Position numbers and translations under genes: made by a program. A stretch of DNA of 64,000 bases, from contig OX235262.1 of assembly GCA_944472135.2 (NCBI GenBank), positions 63,364,887 to 63,428,886 of the forward strand, written 5' to 3'. Below the pieces are notes generated by a model. That model was not told the origin of the DNA. It saw only the letters and a list, made by a program, of their open reading frames with translations, and made no database searches. Positions 32,121 to 42,239 of this stretch are shown piece by piece (the first letter of the stretch is position 1; every line of letters starts with the position of its first letter). This DNA comes from Trichobilharzia regenti (Eukaryota > Platyhelminthes > Trematoda > Strigeidida > Schistosomatidae).

Positions 32121-32129
32121 AGAATGACA

Positions 32130-32910
32130 CTGATCTGATAACTTAGATTACGAGGTGACTATCCAGGCCGTCAAAGCAGTACAAATTTACCCAAATTTCA
32201 CGAGCGACTTTATTGCATATCCCCTCAATGACGCTTGTTGCTATGTTGCTATTGGTTTCAAGTGGCCTTGGTTTTGGGGGAAGATTTAACTGATGTAATA
32301 TTGCTATTTCGTAGACGTAACTCAGGCTCATAGGTGAAAAATTAATAATCCTGGAATAAGGACAAGTTGTTCAGAAGGTAAGGAGGACATTATTTTTCAG
32401 CTTATTTGTATATATACTATTGTGTATCGAGCTGCGTTGAGTTCTTAGTGCAACTGTATGTAACTGCATTTACATAAAGTAAAACATTACGAATGCTCCT
32501 GTTTTTAAAATAAAAAACATGATTCTTTTCATTAGTTGTAGTAATGAAGAATGGAATTTCTTCCACGTCAGTGGTATTTAATTGAAGAATTAATCTCTGT
32601 AGGCCCTTGAAGGAATAAATTCGGCACGGAGAACTCCTGTGGAAACCGAAAGCACTTTTAGTTTACTAAATCTTACTGACTTCCTGCATAAATTTGATCT
32701 GTCAAGTGTTTATGTAAAGTCTGCTGGTGTATTCAGTAAAGTAAAAGTTGTAGTGCATAACTCCTAGACTTGTTGTAGTCATTGGTATTCCCAGGATACT
32801 ACTTACTCGTTTTATGCAGCCGAAATATTCAATTCTCACTTTATTGAGGAAATACTATAGTGCCTGCAAAAGTAGTGCGTCAGTTTACGAGTTTCATTAA
32901 GCCAACAGAA
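32130..32910 (-). mobile_element. Repeat Z (probably Penelope-like 3' region), truncated
   Basis: The reverse complement of this region matches 60140-60815 over about 700 bp at moderately high identity. It ends at the same terminus (ggggatatgcaataaagt-gctc). The other copy lies downstream of a GIY-YIG remnant, so this is the 3' UTR of the same element family. No coding remains. Confidence 0.7.
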
Positions 32911-34180
32911 TGTTTTTTATTCACTGAATACTGTTTGCGAATTATCCGAGAAAACACATTTCCGAGGGGATGTAATACAAGGCTGAATTCTTAAACTGTC
33001 ATCCTTATATCAGTTCAATTCAATCACACATATATTAGCAGAATAATCTGTAATTGACTTTAGAGACTTATCAGGGAATAGTCTCATCAACTCACAGTTT
33101 ACTGATGATATTGTCCACCTAGACTATGAGAAGTAACCTCTGATGCTGTAAAATATGAAAATAATACCGGTATTTGATTATAGGTGTCCGCGTTCTATCT
33201 CATGAGTAAAGCAGTGTAATATGGCGAGTGCTGTTGAGGTTACGCATAAATGTTTAGGTGGGGAGGGTTATAAGACACACAGCTTATCTTTTCCAGATGA
33301 ACTGTTTGTGTAATCCCCAATAACGTTAAACCATCAGTCTAAGGACATCCAGCTATAAGCTGCCATATGCATTTAAATTCATTCCTGAAGGTCATTCGCT
33401 CATATCAACCCCATCTGATACCATGACACTGATTTGTAATTTTTGACACGACATTCACCATTTATTCCCTAACTACAGTCCTAGCACATATTATATCAAT
33501 CATCTTTGGGAAGTCAAAAGTAGCAATCCAGTGGAGACAAGAGTTCTAATGAACCTCTAAAGGAAAATTTCATTACCACAGGCTGCTTGGGCGGAAGGAG
33601 GGGAAGGGAGATGGACAATCAAAATCAAGGAAACAAAAGCGCACTAATTAATATCACTTCCCTTCCTCAGAATTTCCTGCTACATATGGATATTTTTACT
33701 TGGGTTTACAACCTTGGAACAATCGCATAATCCCTTCGTATTCTGTTGCTCTGTGTGCATAGTATTCTGAGATTTAGCTATAGTCTTCTGAAACCGGAGA
33801 TAGGTACAGGATATTCCTGATTTCAACAAGTGAGACGTGTATCTCAGTTTTTGGTCTGTCTCCATCTTTAAATCATACGTATTCGTTCTGTATCCAAATA
33901 TCCTTTACACGGACTTACACGCTACAGGAACTAATTACTTCGGGTCAACGCGTCATCCATTACGACTGATAGCTGTCGATCGTTCAGAATTGTTGTACCC
34001 CTGTACAGAAATGTCCACAAGGTTTCGCCGGCTCGGCTTTCATTTCTGACTGTAGAGCTTAAAAACTGTTTATTAATTCTCACAAATCTTCCCGACTGCT
34101 AAATTCTAACTAGCTTGTGGTGGGTTGGAGCATCACGTAACCTTCCTTTTCAGAATTCTCTGTGAACCAACCCTCAGAAA
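32911..34180. other. Gene-free interval
   Basis: No coding region or RNA gene is recognised. Small frames at 33680-33865 (minus) and 33837-34049 (plus) lack motifs. Confidence 0.45.
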
Positions 34181-34181
34181 C

Positions 34182-34347
34182 TGTCAATGTCAGCTCTTAC
34201 TACGCCGGGCCTCAGGCTGTCCCTGGAAGACTTTAAGAAACGATTTGCAATAACCAAGGAGAAAAACCAGAACACAGATTAGCTTCTCGAGAATACTTTA
34301 TACTTACGCCAATATGTAACCAACAATAAGGTTTTTATACAATTAAA
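34182..34347 (-). mobile_element. Partial BEL/Pao LTR (isolated)
   Basis: It matches the first 165 bp (plus-strand reading) of the LTR at 56241-56586, starting at the same tgtcaatgtc-agctcttac terminus and keeping the gattagcttctcgagaat block. It is cut off where a short gttctctgagctggtgg segment, also seen at 15305, begins. It is a truncated solo LTR. Confidence 0.75.
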
Positions 34348-34449
34348 ATAGAGTTCTCTGAGCTGGTGGGTTTAGTTGCGAGGATTACATCGACTTCATG
34401 AATGCAACTTCAGCACAGTATTTAGGTTATTATACACAAGGTCTAAGAA

Positions 34450-34518
34450 CAAACAATAATATACATTTTCATATAAACATATAAATTTACATGAGAATCC
34501 ATGCCATTTTTACAGGAA
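34450..34518 (-). repeat. Family X 3' end fragment
   Basis: The block tttcatataaacatataaat then tttacatgagaat..atgccatttttacagg recurs at 36128-36185, 61205-61262 and, inverted, at 46435-46495 and 51770-51830. In every case it is bordered by an ATT microsatellite. It looks like the tail of a LINE-like element whose 3' end is at the microsatellite. Confidence 0.65.
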
Positions 34519-34534
34519 GATCAAGAAGGAAATA

Positions 34535-34903
34535 GAGGACTTAAGTGCGGAACGAATACCCACGATTAAAAGATGGAAACAAGCCAGGCACATGAAAGAT
34601 ATATTTTGGAAAAGATGTTTAAATGAGTATGTTCTTGCACTGCAAACCAGAGACAAATGGAAAAAGTTGTGCAGAAACTTAGAGGTTGGTCATATATTCT
34701 TAGTAGTAGACAAATGTGCCACAGGTAGATGGCCTTTAGGGGTAGTAGAAAGGCTACTCTGTAGTGGTAATGGGTTGGCGAGGACGGTTGGGGTGAGAAC
34801 AAGTTGTGGCATGTTGGTGCGAGATATTAGGAAACTGCGTCTACTGGAAGGTGCCGAGAGTCGAGAGTCAGAGGATCAACCACTTGACGATTTTCCAACC
34901 TAG
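34535..34903 (+). pseudogene. BEL/Pao pol C-terminal (DUF5641-like) fragment in arm 1
   Basis: The frame RIPTIKRWKQARHMKDIFWK ... KCATGRWPLGVVERLL ... DDFPT matches the last 120 residues of the longer ORF at 52645-52130. This region follows the integrase core in BEL/Pao polyproteins. The upstream part is missing at the duplication breakpoint. Confidence 0.85.
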
Positions 34904-34940
34904 GGTGCCAACCTGAGAATAGCTGTAGGCGTACAGTTGT

Positions 34941-35858
34941 CTGTCTGTCTGTTTTCGACATATAACTTTGCACAAATGTGCGGAAGTTCAAGTCGCCACA
35001 TTCCGTGTAGCACGCGAAGCAAGAGAAGAAAGTACAAGAAAAGCATAATAGAAACAGTGAGCAGAGGTGTGAGACAAAGGAGGAGTAATAACGAAGAACA
35101 AAACAGTTTCATTGGAGATCATAAGTCACAGGGAGTGGATGCATCTGCGCCACTGAGAACGATTTTGAGCCATGTCACCAATTGTTTCCAACCATAGATT
35201 TTTGCCGTCCCGAGGACCCCAGCCTGGAAGTCTACACCGTCCTACGTGGCTAAGACCAACTGTTGTGGATTTCATTGACTGATGCCAAGTTTTTGTTTGA
35301 CCGCCGCTAGCTTTTTTCCAGCCTGACCCTATATCCGCTAACATAGCTCGTCGAGGGAGGCGATGACTTGGCATACGTAACACATGTCCTAACCATCTCA
35401 GTCTTTGTAACTTCACGACTTCGTCGATTGATTTCCCCTGTTTACCTAGAACTCGACGCCTAACCTCCATGTTGCTCACCTTATTATGCCACTTTACACG
35501 GGAAATAGAACGCAGGCACCTATGATCAAAGACAGCTAGTCTTTTCATGTCTTCCACTCTCAGTGGCCAGGTCTCACAGCCATAAAGGAGGACGGAGCGG
35601 ACTGATGAGCAGTACACCCGCCCTTTGGTCGATAGTCGAACATCTCGTCTACGCCAGAGTCGGCGTAAACTGGCAAATGCGAAACGAGCCCCTTGTATTC
35701 GTGCTGAGATTTCGTCAGAGATCAGCCCGTTGGGGCTGATGGTACTTCCCAAATAAGTGAAGCGGTCAACGTGCTCTACCACTTCACTTCCTATTTTTAA
35801 ACAAGGCGTCGATGTAGTCCAGTCCTGTAACATCATCTTGCATTTGGCGTACAGTTGT
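34941..35858 (-). mobile_element. RTE-type LINE (subfamily A), 5'-truncated, precise insertion
   Basis: The minus-strand ORF 35836-35126 (236 codons) holds the end of RT and the C-terminal region: DRFTYLGSTISPNGLIS, SVLLYGCETWPLRVEDMK, FDHRCLRSISRVKWHNK, LRWLGHVLRMPSHRLPRR and GWGPRDGKNLWLETIGDMAQ. The 3' UTR follows to 34941. A 13-bp target duplication ggcgtacagttgt flanks it at 34928-34940 and 35846-35858. The intact empty site is present in arm 2 at 52093-52105. The ORF is open, so this is a young copy that has lost its endonuclease and most of RT. Confidence 0.9.
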
Positions 35859-36107
35859 AAGTCCTACGACTCTTCAAAGGGTAGTGCATCGGTGAGCAGT
35901 CGATCGTGCTTGGTGTGTTGTTTTGTACATATGTTTATGTTGTGTACATTGAAGTGGAATCATCTCTCCTCTATCTGTAGGTAGCATCGTTTGTGTCTGG
36001 ATATCTTCCACTTGTATCATCAACCTGAGAAGGAATGAAGGCGTACTGCTGCAAGTCCTACAGTTCTTCAAATGCAGTTCGTCAGTGCAGGATCCAAAAC
36101 ATTTGAT

Positions 36108-36857
36108 GTATAATAATAATAATAATCTATATTTTCATATAAACATATAAATTTACATGAGAATGTATGCCATTTTTACAGGCACGATCAAGTATGATAT
36201 AATCTCAAATCGTAGATTGTCTAGAAGTTAATAATGTTTAAACAGATAAATATTTGATACATACACATAAATACACTCATTGTCTGCACCAGGCCGGATA
36301 GTTATTGAATTGTACAGTTGTCCTCCAGGTTTCGCGGGAAAATCGACTTCGTTTCGTTTTCAACCCGTGGTTTTAGGCATACGATAACCAACCAATATTG
36401 AGGTAAGTATAACTTTTACAAGGGATTGAAAGGTGCTTTAGAAAAGTAAAAGTGCTAAGGTGAATCACTAAAGTGTACTGAAATGGATAAGTGCAAGTAT
36501 CATTAATAAATACATTTACATAGGAAATAGAATGGGAAACTATATAATCCCTAGGCTGACAACGTTCATTTGCAATGTATAATGCTACCCATATATGTCT
36601 TACTATCATGATGTCCACTTTTGGCTTTAATACATTTATCCTCGTGCCGGTTTTTTATTTTATGCCTTTTTGTGCATTTGGTGCACAACCGTACCCTACA
36701 GAGAATAGGAATGGAATGAGCCTAATCAAATTCATATGGAGATGTAAAATGTTAGGTTTAATGGAATGTAATGAGGATTAAGTAAAGATGTTATTAGAAA
36801 ATAAATGAGATGAGACATTGTGAAGTGGTATTCAAAGATCCGACAATGGACAGCAAG
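36108..36857 (-). mobile_element. Family X fragment (LINE 3'-end-like), arm 1
   Basis: About 750 bp with an ATT microsatellite at 36108-36122 as its end. It is homologous to 51102-51840 and, more distantly, 45775-46500. It is cut by the BEL derivative's LTR at 36858. No open frame with homology is seen, so it is treated as an untranslated 3' region. Confidence 0.7.
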
Positions 36858-37175
36858 TGTCAATGTAGTTGAAGATTGAACGATCAATTCATGGTTGTTT
36901 GCTCAAACCCAACTTCCCCAATTTTCGCGGAGGCATCAATACGACAGTCATCGTCTCATCGGTCGCTGTTCAGAAAGAAGAGTAAAAACCGTCAGAAATC
37001 TTAGTTGTAACATTGTTTATATGTTGGTGTAACAATAAAGAATCCTCGAGTCACCAATTGGTGTTTTGGTTTGTGCGTCCGTTCTTACTAAGCGTTTCTG
37101 AGAAACTTCAAGGAACAGCGTGAGCCCGAGCGTAGCAAGAGCTGGACATTAACGGTGTACGAGACGTGGCTGACA
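36858..37175 (+). repeat. 5' LTR of short BEL derivative, arm 1
   Basis: It starts TGTCAATG and ends GGCTGACA, 318 bp. It matches the 3' LTR at 40432-40787 except that it lacks a segment of about 40 bp. A polyadenylation-type AATAAAGAATCC lies in the middle. Confidence 0.9.
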
Positions 37176-37323
37176 GTTTCTGACGGTACAACGTCAGTTT
37201 TTAAACGGTTTTGGACAGTTGGCACGACTTTGGATAGTCACCGTTCATCTTTCCTGGTGCCGGTCAAGTCCTCTTTGAACAAGCAATATCTGGAACCTTT
37301 TTGGAATTGGGTCAAGTTCAACA

Positions 37324-39288
37324 ATGCCTGGGTCAAAGAAGGGACAGAGCGTCTTGGATGCAAACAGGAAAGTTAGTCATGGTGACTTGTCTGTTAATTG
37401 TAACGATGTGTCTGATGTTAAGCATGACATGGTTGATGTTACTGTTTCGCCGTTCAGGGATAATAGGAACATCCAACACCCTAAGTTTGAACCACGGTGT
37501 TTCGATGGAAACCCGGCTGATTATTTACAATTTGTAAAGGAGTTTGAGATCATGCTGAGTAGTTTTCTATTAAGTGATGAGTTGAAATTGATGTATTTGA
37601 TGAGGTATTGCACTGGAGATGCTTCAAGAGCTATACAGTGCTGTAAGTTCATGCCCCATAATGAGGGATACGCTGAGGCTATGAGCATACTACGTCAAAG
37701 GTTTGGAAGACCTTCGATGATTGTAGTGAAATTACTCGAGGCTGTTAAGGGTAATGGTGGTCAATAACAAGATGACTGCAAGGCACTCACTGAGTTTCTG
37801 GATAATTTGCTGATTTACAAGAATGCATTGATTTCAATGAATTGCATGAGTGACCTCAACTCGAGTTTTATACTAGAAGTAATAGCAAGACGCCTACCTA
37901 CTCGACTGCAAAGGAAGTGGGTGAAGATAAGCTCCCGTATGGAGGATGAGAGTATCGAGCCAAAGTTTGATGATATCCCGAAACTAGTAAAAATAGCGTC
38001 AATCTATCTATGAGCAAGTTCGCCAGTCTATTGCATCTCACCCCTAGAATAGAGCAGTCTGAGAGCGAAACGCAATCATTTAGGATGAAAGGGTATCAGA
38101 GAGGTGGATATCGAGAAGGCTCTACGGTGTCTAGTAATGCGTATAGACCTAGTGAGCGTAACAGGTTTCGTAGTACATCCTCAACAGATAAGTTACAAGA
38201 TGCAAGACAAACACGGTTGTGTTTTACACGTCTCCAAGAGGTGCATACAAAGATGAACTGTGAACCAGTGAGCATGTTTAGTGGTAAGCTAAATGTGAAA
38301 TCAAGGTCTGACTCCGAATTGCGTGACGATAACGGTGTGGTCAAGAAGTCTGTAGTTGCAACTGGTAAACCATTGTTGAATAGAATGCCACAGAAGAGAG
38401 TTACAGTTTCAGAGTCCAGTTCTGACCCCATAAGTTTACAAGGTATTACTAGTCAAAGTGAAGGTATAAAACCTCTAAGGATTTGTGAGGAAGAACCCAA
38501 GTCATCTACTGCTGTTATTAAAGAGTTTGAAAATCATGAAGTCGACCAGTATATGATGGTAAATTGAATATTTGTGATAATGATCATGATAGTGCAGATT
38601 TGTCTTTGGTTGATCATGATGAAATGGGGGGAATGCCTACTACTGCTAAGTTAAATAAAGGTTCTGTACAACTTGAACGTGAAGTAGAATTGAATGCAGA
38701 TGCAGTTGCAGAAGGTATGGATACTTGTGAGACCGTCAGTGTAATTGATCAGCGTGTAGCCCACCTATCATCAGGTGATATTGCTAAACCCGAACTAGTA
38801 GTGAAAGACAGCAGTGGTGGTAGTCTTGCAGTTAGACAAATTTCTGAAAGCCGAAAAGAACAGCTTCTGATCCACCGCTAAGTTCATCAACTGGTATCAA
38901 TCAGTCGTACTTGGTGTTGTCATCCACAATGAAAAAGACACCCCTGAACTCAAGTGTCTTGTGCAATGACTATGATAGTATTGGTGCATTTGAAAAGACG
39001 AAAGATATTGCTCAGTTTAGTGAGGATAATCCAAGTGTAAACGAGAGAGTAATTGTTAAATTGACTTGCATGAATAAAGGCATTTCTAGTTTCAAGTTAC
39101 TATTTGAATGCTATTATCTTTGGTGTAAATTACTCTGCTTCTACGCTTGGTTGACCAGATACGTCGTATGTTTGTTCGTCATCTATATTCTACGATACAA
39201 TGACATGAGCGTGTTGCCGTTCAGATTTGAGGATATAGCTGATAGAAGGAAGTCAGCAAATGAACTCTGCAACGATTTTCCAACCTAG
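37324..39288 (+). pseudogene. Gag-like and acidic ORF region of the BEL derivative, arm 1 (frameshifted)
   Basis: 37324-37767 encodes the BEL gag domain (DUF1759-like): RCFDGNPADYLQFVKEFEIM, YCTGDASRAIQCCK and SILRQRFGRPSMIV. A TAA follows, but homologous residues continue in frame to about 38013 (LISMNCMSDLNSSFILEVIA). The next part, from 38010, is the acidic serine-rich region; it is broken by frameshifts at about 38551 and 38858. The matching ORF in arm 2 (48668-49948) has no such breaks. The last residues, CNDFPT, rejoin the pol C-terminus used by the full-length element. Confidence 0.85.
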
Positions 39289-39745
39289 GGTGTCAACCTG
39301 AGAAGGGATGTAGGCGTACCGTTGTAAGTCCTACAATTCTTCAAAGGGTAGCACATCAATGAGCAGTCCAATGCGCTTGGTGTGTGATTCTGTACATATG
39401 TTCATGTTGTATGTATTGAATCGATATCATCTTTCATCTATCGGTTGGTAATTTTGTTTGTGTCTGGACGTCTTCCACTTGGATCATCAACCTGAGAAGG
39501 AATGTAGGCGTACTGCTGTAAGTCCTACAGTTCTTCAAGAGTAGTTCGTCAAGGCAGAATCCACAACATTTGATGTATTGATTGTACATATGTTTGTGTT
39601 CAATAATTGTGTGAGTTCCAATTATTGTAATTGTTGGTTAATCTTGATTGTGTCCGAACATTCTTTAACTTACAATCGTCAACCTGAGAAGGTTTGCAGG
39701 CGTACTGGTGTAAGTCGTGTGATTCTTCAGAGAAATTACATTGAA
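39289..39745 (+). repeat. Three tandem repeats of about 190 bp in the BEL 3' noncoding region
   Basis: Units begin at about 39291, 39485 and 39674 with tcaacctgagaagg followed by taggcgtac-g and taagtc. They have diverged but remain in order. The same set lies at 48213-48665 (minus), with parts at 46830-46955, 51845-52130 and 34910-36105. Confidence 0.85.
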
Positions 39746-40431
39746 ACATAATGTGAGAGATTATTTGTACTGTTTGTATATATGTGTGGTGTCATATCAG
39801 TTGGCGTTTTTCGATTCACTGTGTTTACTTGTTGTTTTCGTACCTTGTTGTTATGCATAATTTTGTTAAAATTTTCGTCGTGATTACTTCTGAAGTTGTT
39901 TCGAGTCTTCTACATCCGTGAATGAATTGATTGATGTTAGAGACAGCAGATGGGTCGTATACGCCGGGTAGGCTATTGCTGAGAATGAAGTGCATACGGG
40001 GATAATTGTTAGCTGCGGTCCCACACGCCGGGGAGCAAGAGTGTAAACGACTGAGGCTCGTAAAAATCACCGTTACTAGAACTGAGACAAAAAAAAAAAA
40101 AAGCAATTGCAGTGGTAATTGGTAGTGAGTAGATAAGAGGATGTGCGTAGAGTATCGTGAGGTGCTGCTATGGTCACGTTGCATTCCGCAAGAGTCATTC
40201 TAGCAAATGGCGATTGTGTTGCAAGATGTCAAGAGTATACCTTTAACTGGAAGGCACAGGTCGTCACTGATGTGTGAGATTGTGCTGTGGGTATGCTTGT
40301 GTTGTGTTGGCTTTTCTGTTTGTTTTCCATTTCAGCTCTGTCCGTGTGACCCAGGTTCTCGCCATGGCATCCAAGTCAACGTGCATTGGTCGTGATGGTA
40401 AAAGGGGATGGATCCCTTTTGTGCCGGGGAG

Positions 40432-40787
40432 TGTCAATGTAGTTGAAGATTGAACAATCAATTCATAGTTGTTTGCTCAAACCCGACTTCCCCAATTTTC
40501 GCGGAGGCATCAATACACCAGTCATCGTCTCTTCGATCGCTGTTCAGAAGGCAAGCACAAAACCGTCAGAAGTAACATTGTGATTTATTATTGTAATATT
40601 TGTTCATAGACCTTAGTTGTAAAGTTGGCTATATGTTGGTGTTAGAATAAAGAATCCTCGAGTCGCCAATCTGTGTTCTGGTTTGTGCGTCCGTTCCTAC
40701 TAAGCGTTTCTGAGGAGCTTCGAAGAACAGCGTGAGGCCCAGCGTAGCAAGAGCTGGGCATTAACGGATTACGAGACGTGGCTGACA
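40432..40787 (+). repeat. 3' LTR of short BEL derivative, arm 1
   Basis: 356 bp, TGTCAATG to GGCTGACA, the same length as the LTR at 47173-47528. It also marks the inner border of the inverted duplication. Confidence 0.9.
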
Positions 40788-41770
40788 ACATTATTGAAGG
40801 TATATTTACAAGATAATTACATGAAGAAAATGCTATATAGTACATGAAATTACAGTATATATTTGCAATGTGTAATGCTAATCATATTGGTTTTAGCATG
40901 GAAACTATGATGTTTTCGATGAAGACATAGCTTTCTTCAGACATTTGTGTTGTTGTGTTCTTAATCAAAGTAACCAGACTTCAGGCAACCAAAAAATATG
41001 AACAAAGAGCAAGTTTTAACTTTATTAAATGCCTAGATAGAGTACAATAATGCGCAAATAAAAACACTATCGTGAGGTAGGTAAGTGATATTTAGGTGAG
41101 GAATGAATTCAAAGATCTGGAAAATTAAAAGCCATAGAAGAAGCTGACCTGTAAGATGCCTCAAGAATTTCTATAGGGCCCAATGGGTAGCATCTTGACA
41201 AGAAGTTAAACAGGCTTGTAGGTGGTAGGAGCAAAAGCACTTTTTATTTATAATTTAGATTTGTACAACCCTTTTTATTATTTTTTGTTGAGGGTCCAGA
41301 CTAATGTTTAATTCTCGAACCTTCAGAAAATGCGTGTTGCTATCCTACTGATTGGAGCGACTCACATTCGTGGCCACTACCAGTTCTGCTGATCAGCATG
41401 CGTAACCCTCCCTCCTTTTTGATGTTAAGCTATGAGATCCTTTGCAGCGACTGTATGTTCAACATTGCATTGCTTTGAGCCCGCCCCAATCATACAGTAT
41501 ATTGTACATTAATAGCGCTTCTCGATAGGTCACCGGACACACCAATACCTGAAGACATTCTTAGCAGTTTCACATTTATACTACAACCAACTTTTGAAAA
41601 GATTGGCTATTTCTCCCGAGTTATGCAGTGAATTAATTGCCTGCATTTCTTTGTTTCTGAGGCCTATATTTCTCAACTCTTCAATTCTATTGAGAGGGGA
41701 CATAGTAGCAATTAACGATGATTAGTCGCGATATCTATAGTATTTTATTGAGCGCTTTCGTAGACTTCTC
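40788..41770. other. Spacer with diverged family X sequence
   Basis: No gene. The block 41380-41450 (ctgatcagc..gcgtaaccctccctcctttttgatgttaagct) is the inverted match of 45490-45560, placing a diverged copy of family X or its flank here. Confidence 0.5.
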
Positions 41771-41775
41771 CTCAA

Positions 41776-42090
41776 CTATGTCGGGATATAATCACTTTGG
41801 GGGAATCTGAAGCTAAGGATCTTCTCAGGTGCAATGACGTCATGAAGTGAGTTAACATTCTGATCAAAGTTGTTAAGAATTGCATCTAAGGACTCGCTCG
41901 AAAAGTACGAGCCCCAATTAGAACATCTAATTAGGTGATGGTACAAGTCCCAGTCAGCACGTATGCACAATCTCATAGGTGTCTGGCCAGCTTCATCTCT
42001 GCGTTTTGTTTCAAGAAAGGTGTCAAAAGAAGACATTACTCTTTTATGATCATTGCCTGGAAATTCAAGTCCCACATGTACTTGTCAATC
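41776..42090 (-). pseudogene. CR1-like LINE endonuclease/linker fragment, inverted
   Basis: The 99-codon frame MGLEFPGNDHKRV ... ADWDLYHHLIRCSNW ... FRFPQSDYIP aligns with VGHEFPGSDHKIV ... VDWDLYQDLIRYSNW ... FKIPQGDFIP in the LINE just downstream. It is therefore the end of the endonuclease domain and linker from another copy in opposite orientation. It is followed at 42100-42172 by a BEL noncoding fragment. Confidence 0.8.
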
Positions 42091-42239
42091 ATTCTGCCTC
42101 AGTTATAGTAATGGTGACGTATGCAAGCCTCAGTCGTCTACACTCTTGCTCCCTGGCATGTGGGATAATAGCCTAAATCGAAACATCCCATTTGTGCAAC
42201 GCATTTTAGCACCCTATTCTGTCACAACTTAATGATTCG

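Larger units (their letters stand above)
34535..40787 (+). repeat. Inverted duplication, arm 1
   Basis: This arm is the reverse complement of 47173-52498 at very high identity, interrupted only by the 905-bp RTE insertion with its 13-bp duplication (34941-35858). Minus that insertion the lengths agree (5335 versus 5326 bp). It contains, in order, a BEL pol C-terminal fragment, a BEL UTR part, a family X fragment and a short BEL derivative with two LTRs. Its left border cuts an ORF that is complete in arm 2, so arm 1 is the derived copy. Confidence 0.9.
36858..40787 (+). mobile_element. Non-autonomous BEL/Pao derivative, arm 1
   Basis: A 3930-bp element with two LTRs, a gag domain, a novel acidic segment and a long noncoding 3' part with tandem repeats. 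It has no protease, RT, RNase H or integrase. It sits inside family X: sequence before the 5' LTR (ggacagcaag) matches the uninterrupted site at 45780. Movement would need enzymes from a complete BEL element. Confidence 0.85.

Noticed and set aside
33837..34049. Possible small gene upstream of the partial LTR
   Set aside because: No homology, no clear signals, and a comparable short frame on the opposite strand.
36373..36618. Frames repeated at 36373-36618 and 51384-51578
   Set aside because: Chance frames in noncoding family X sequence carried by both inverted arms.
39825..40184. 119-codon minus-strand frame in the BEL 3' noncoding region of arm 1
   Set aside because: It is opposite to the element's coding strand, has no recognised motif, and is disrupted in the arm 2 copy and at 46505-46800.
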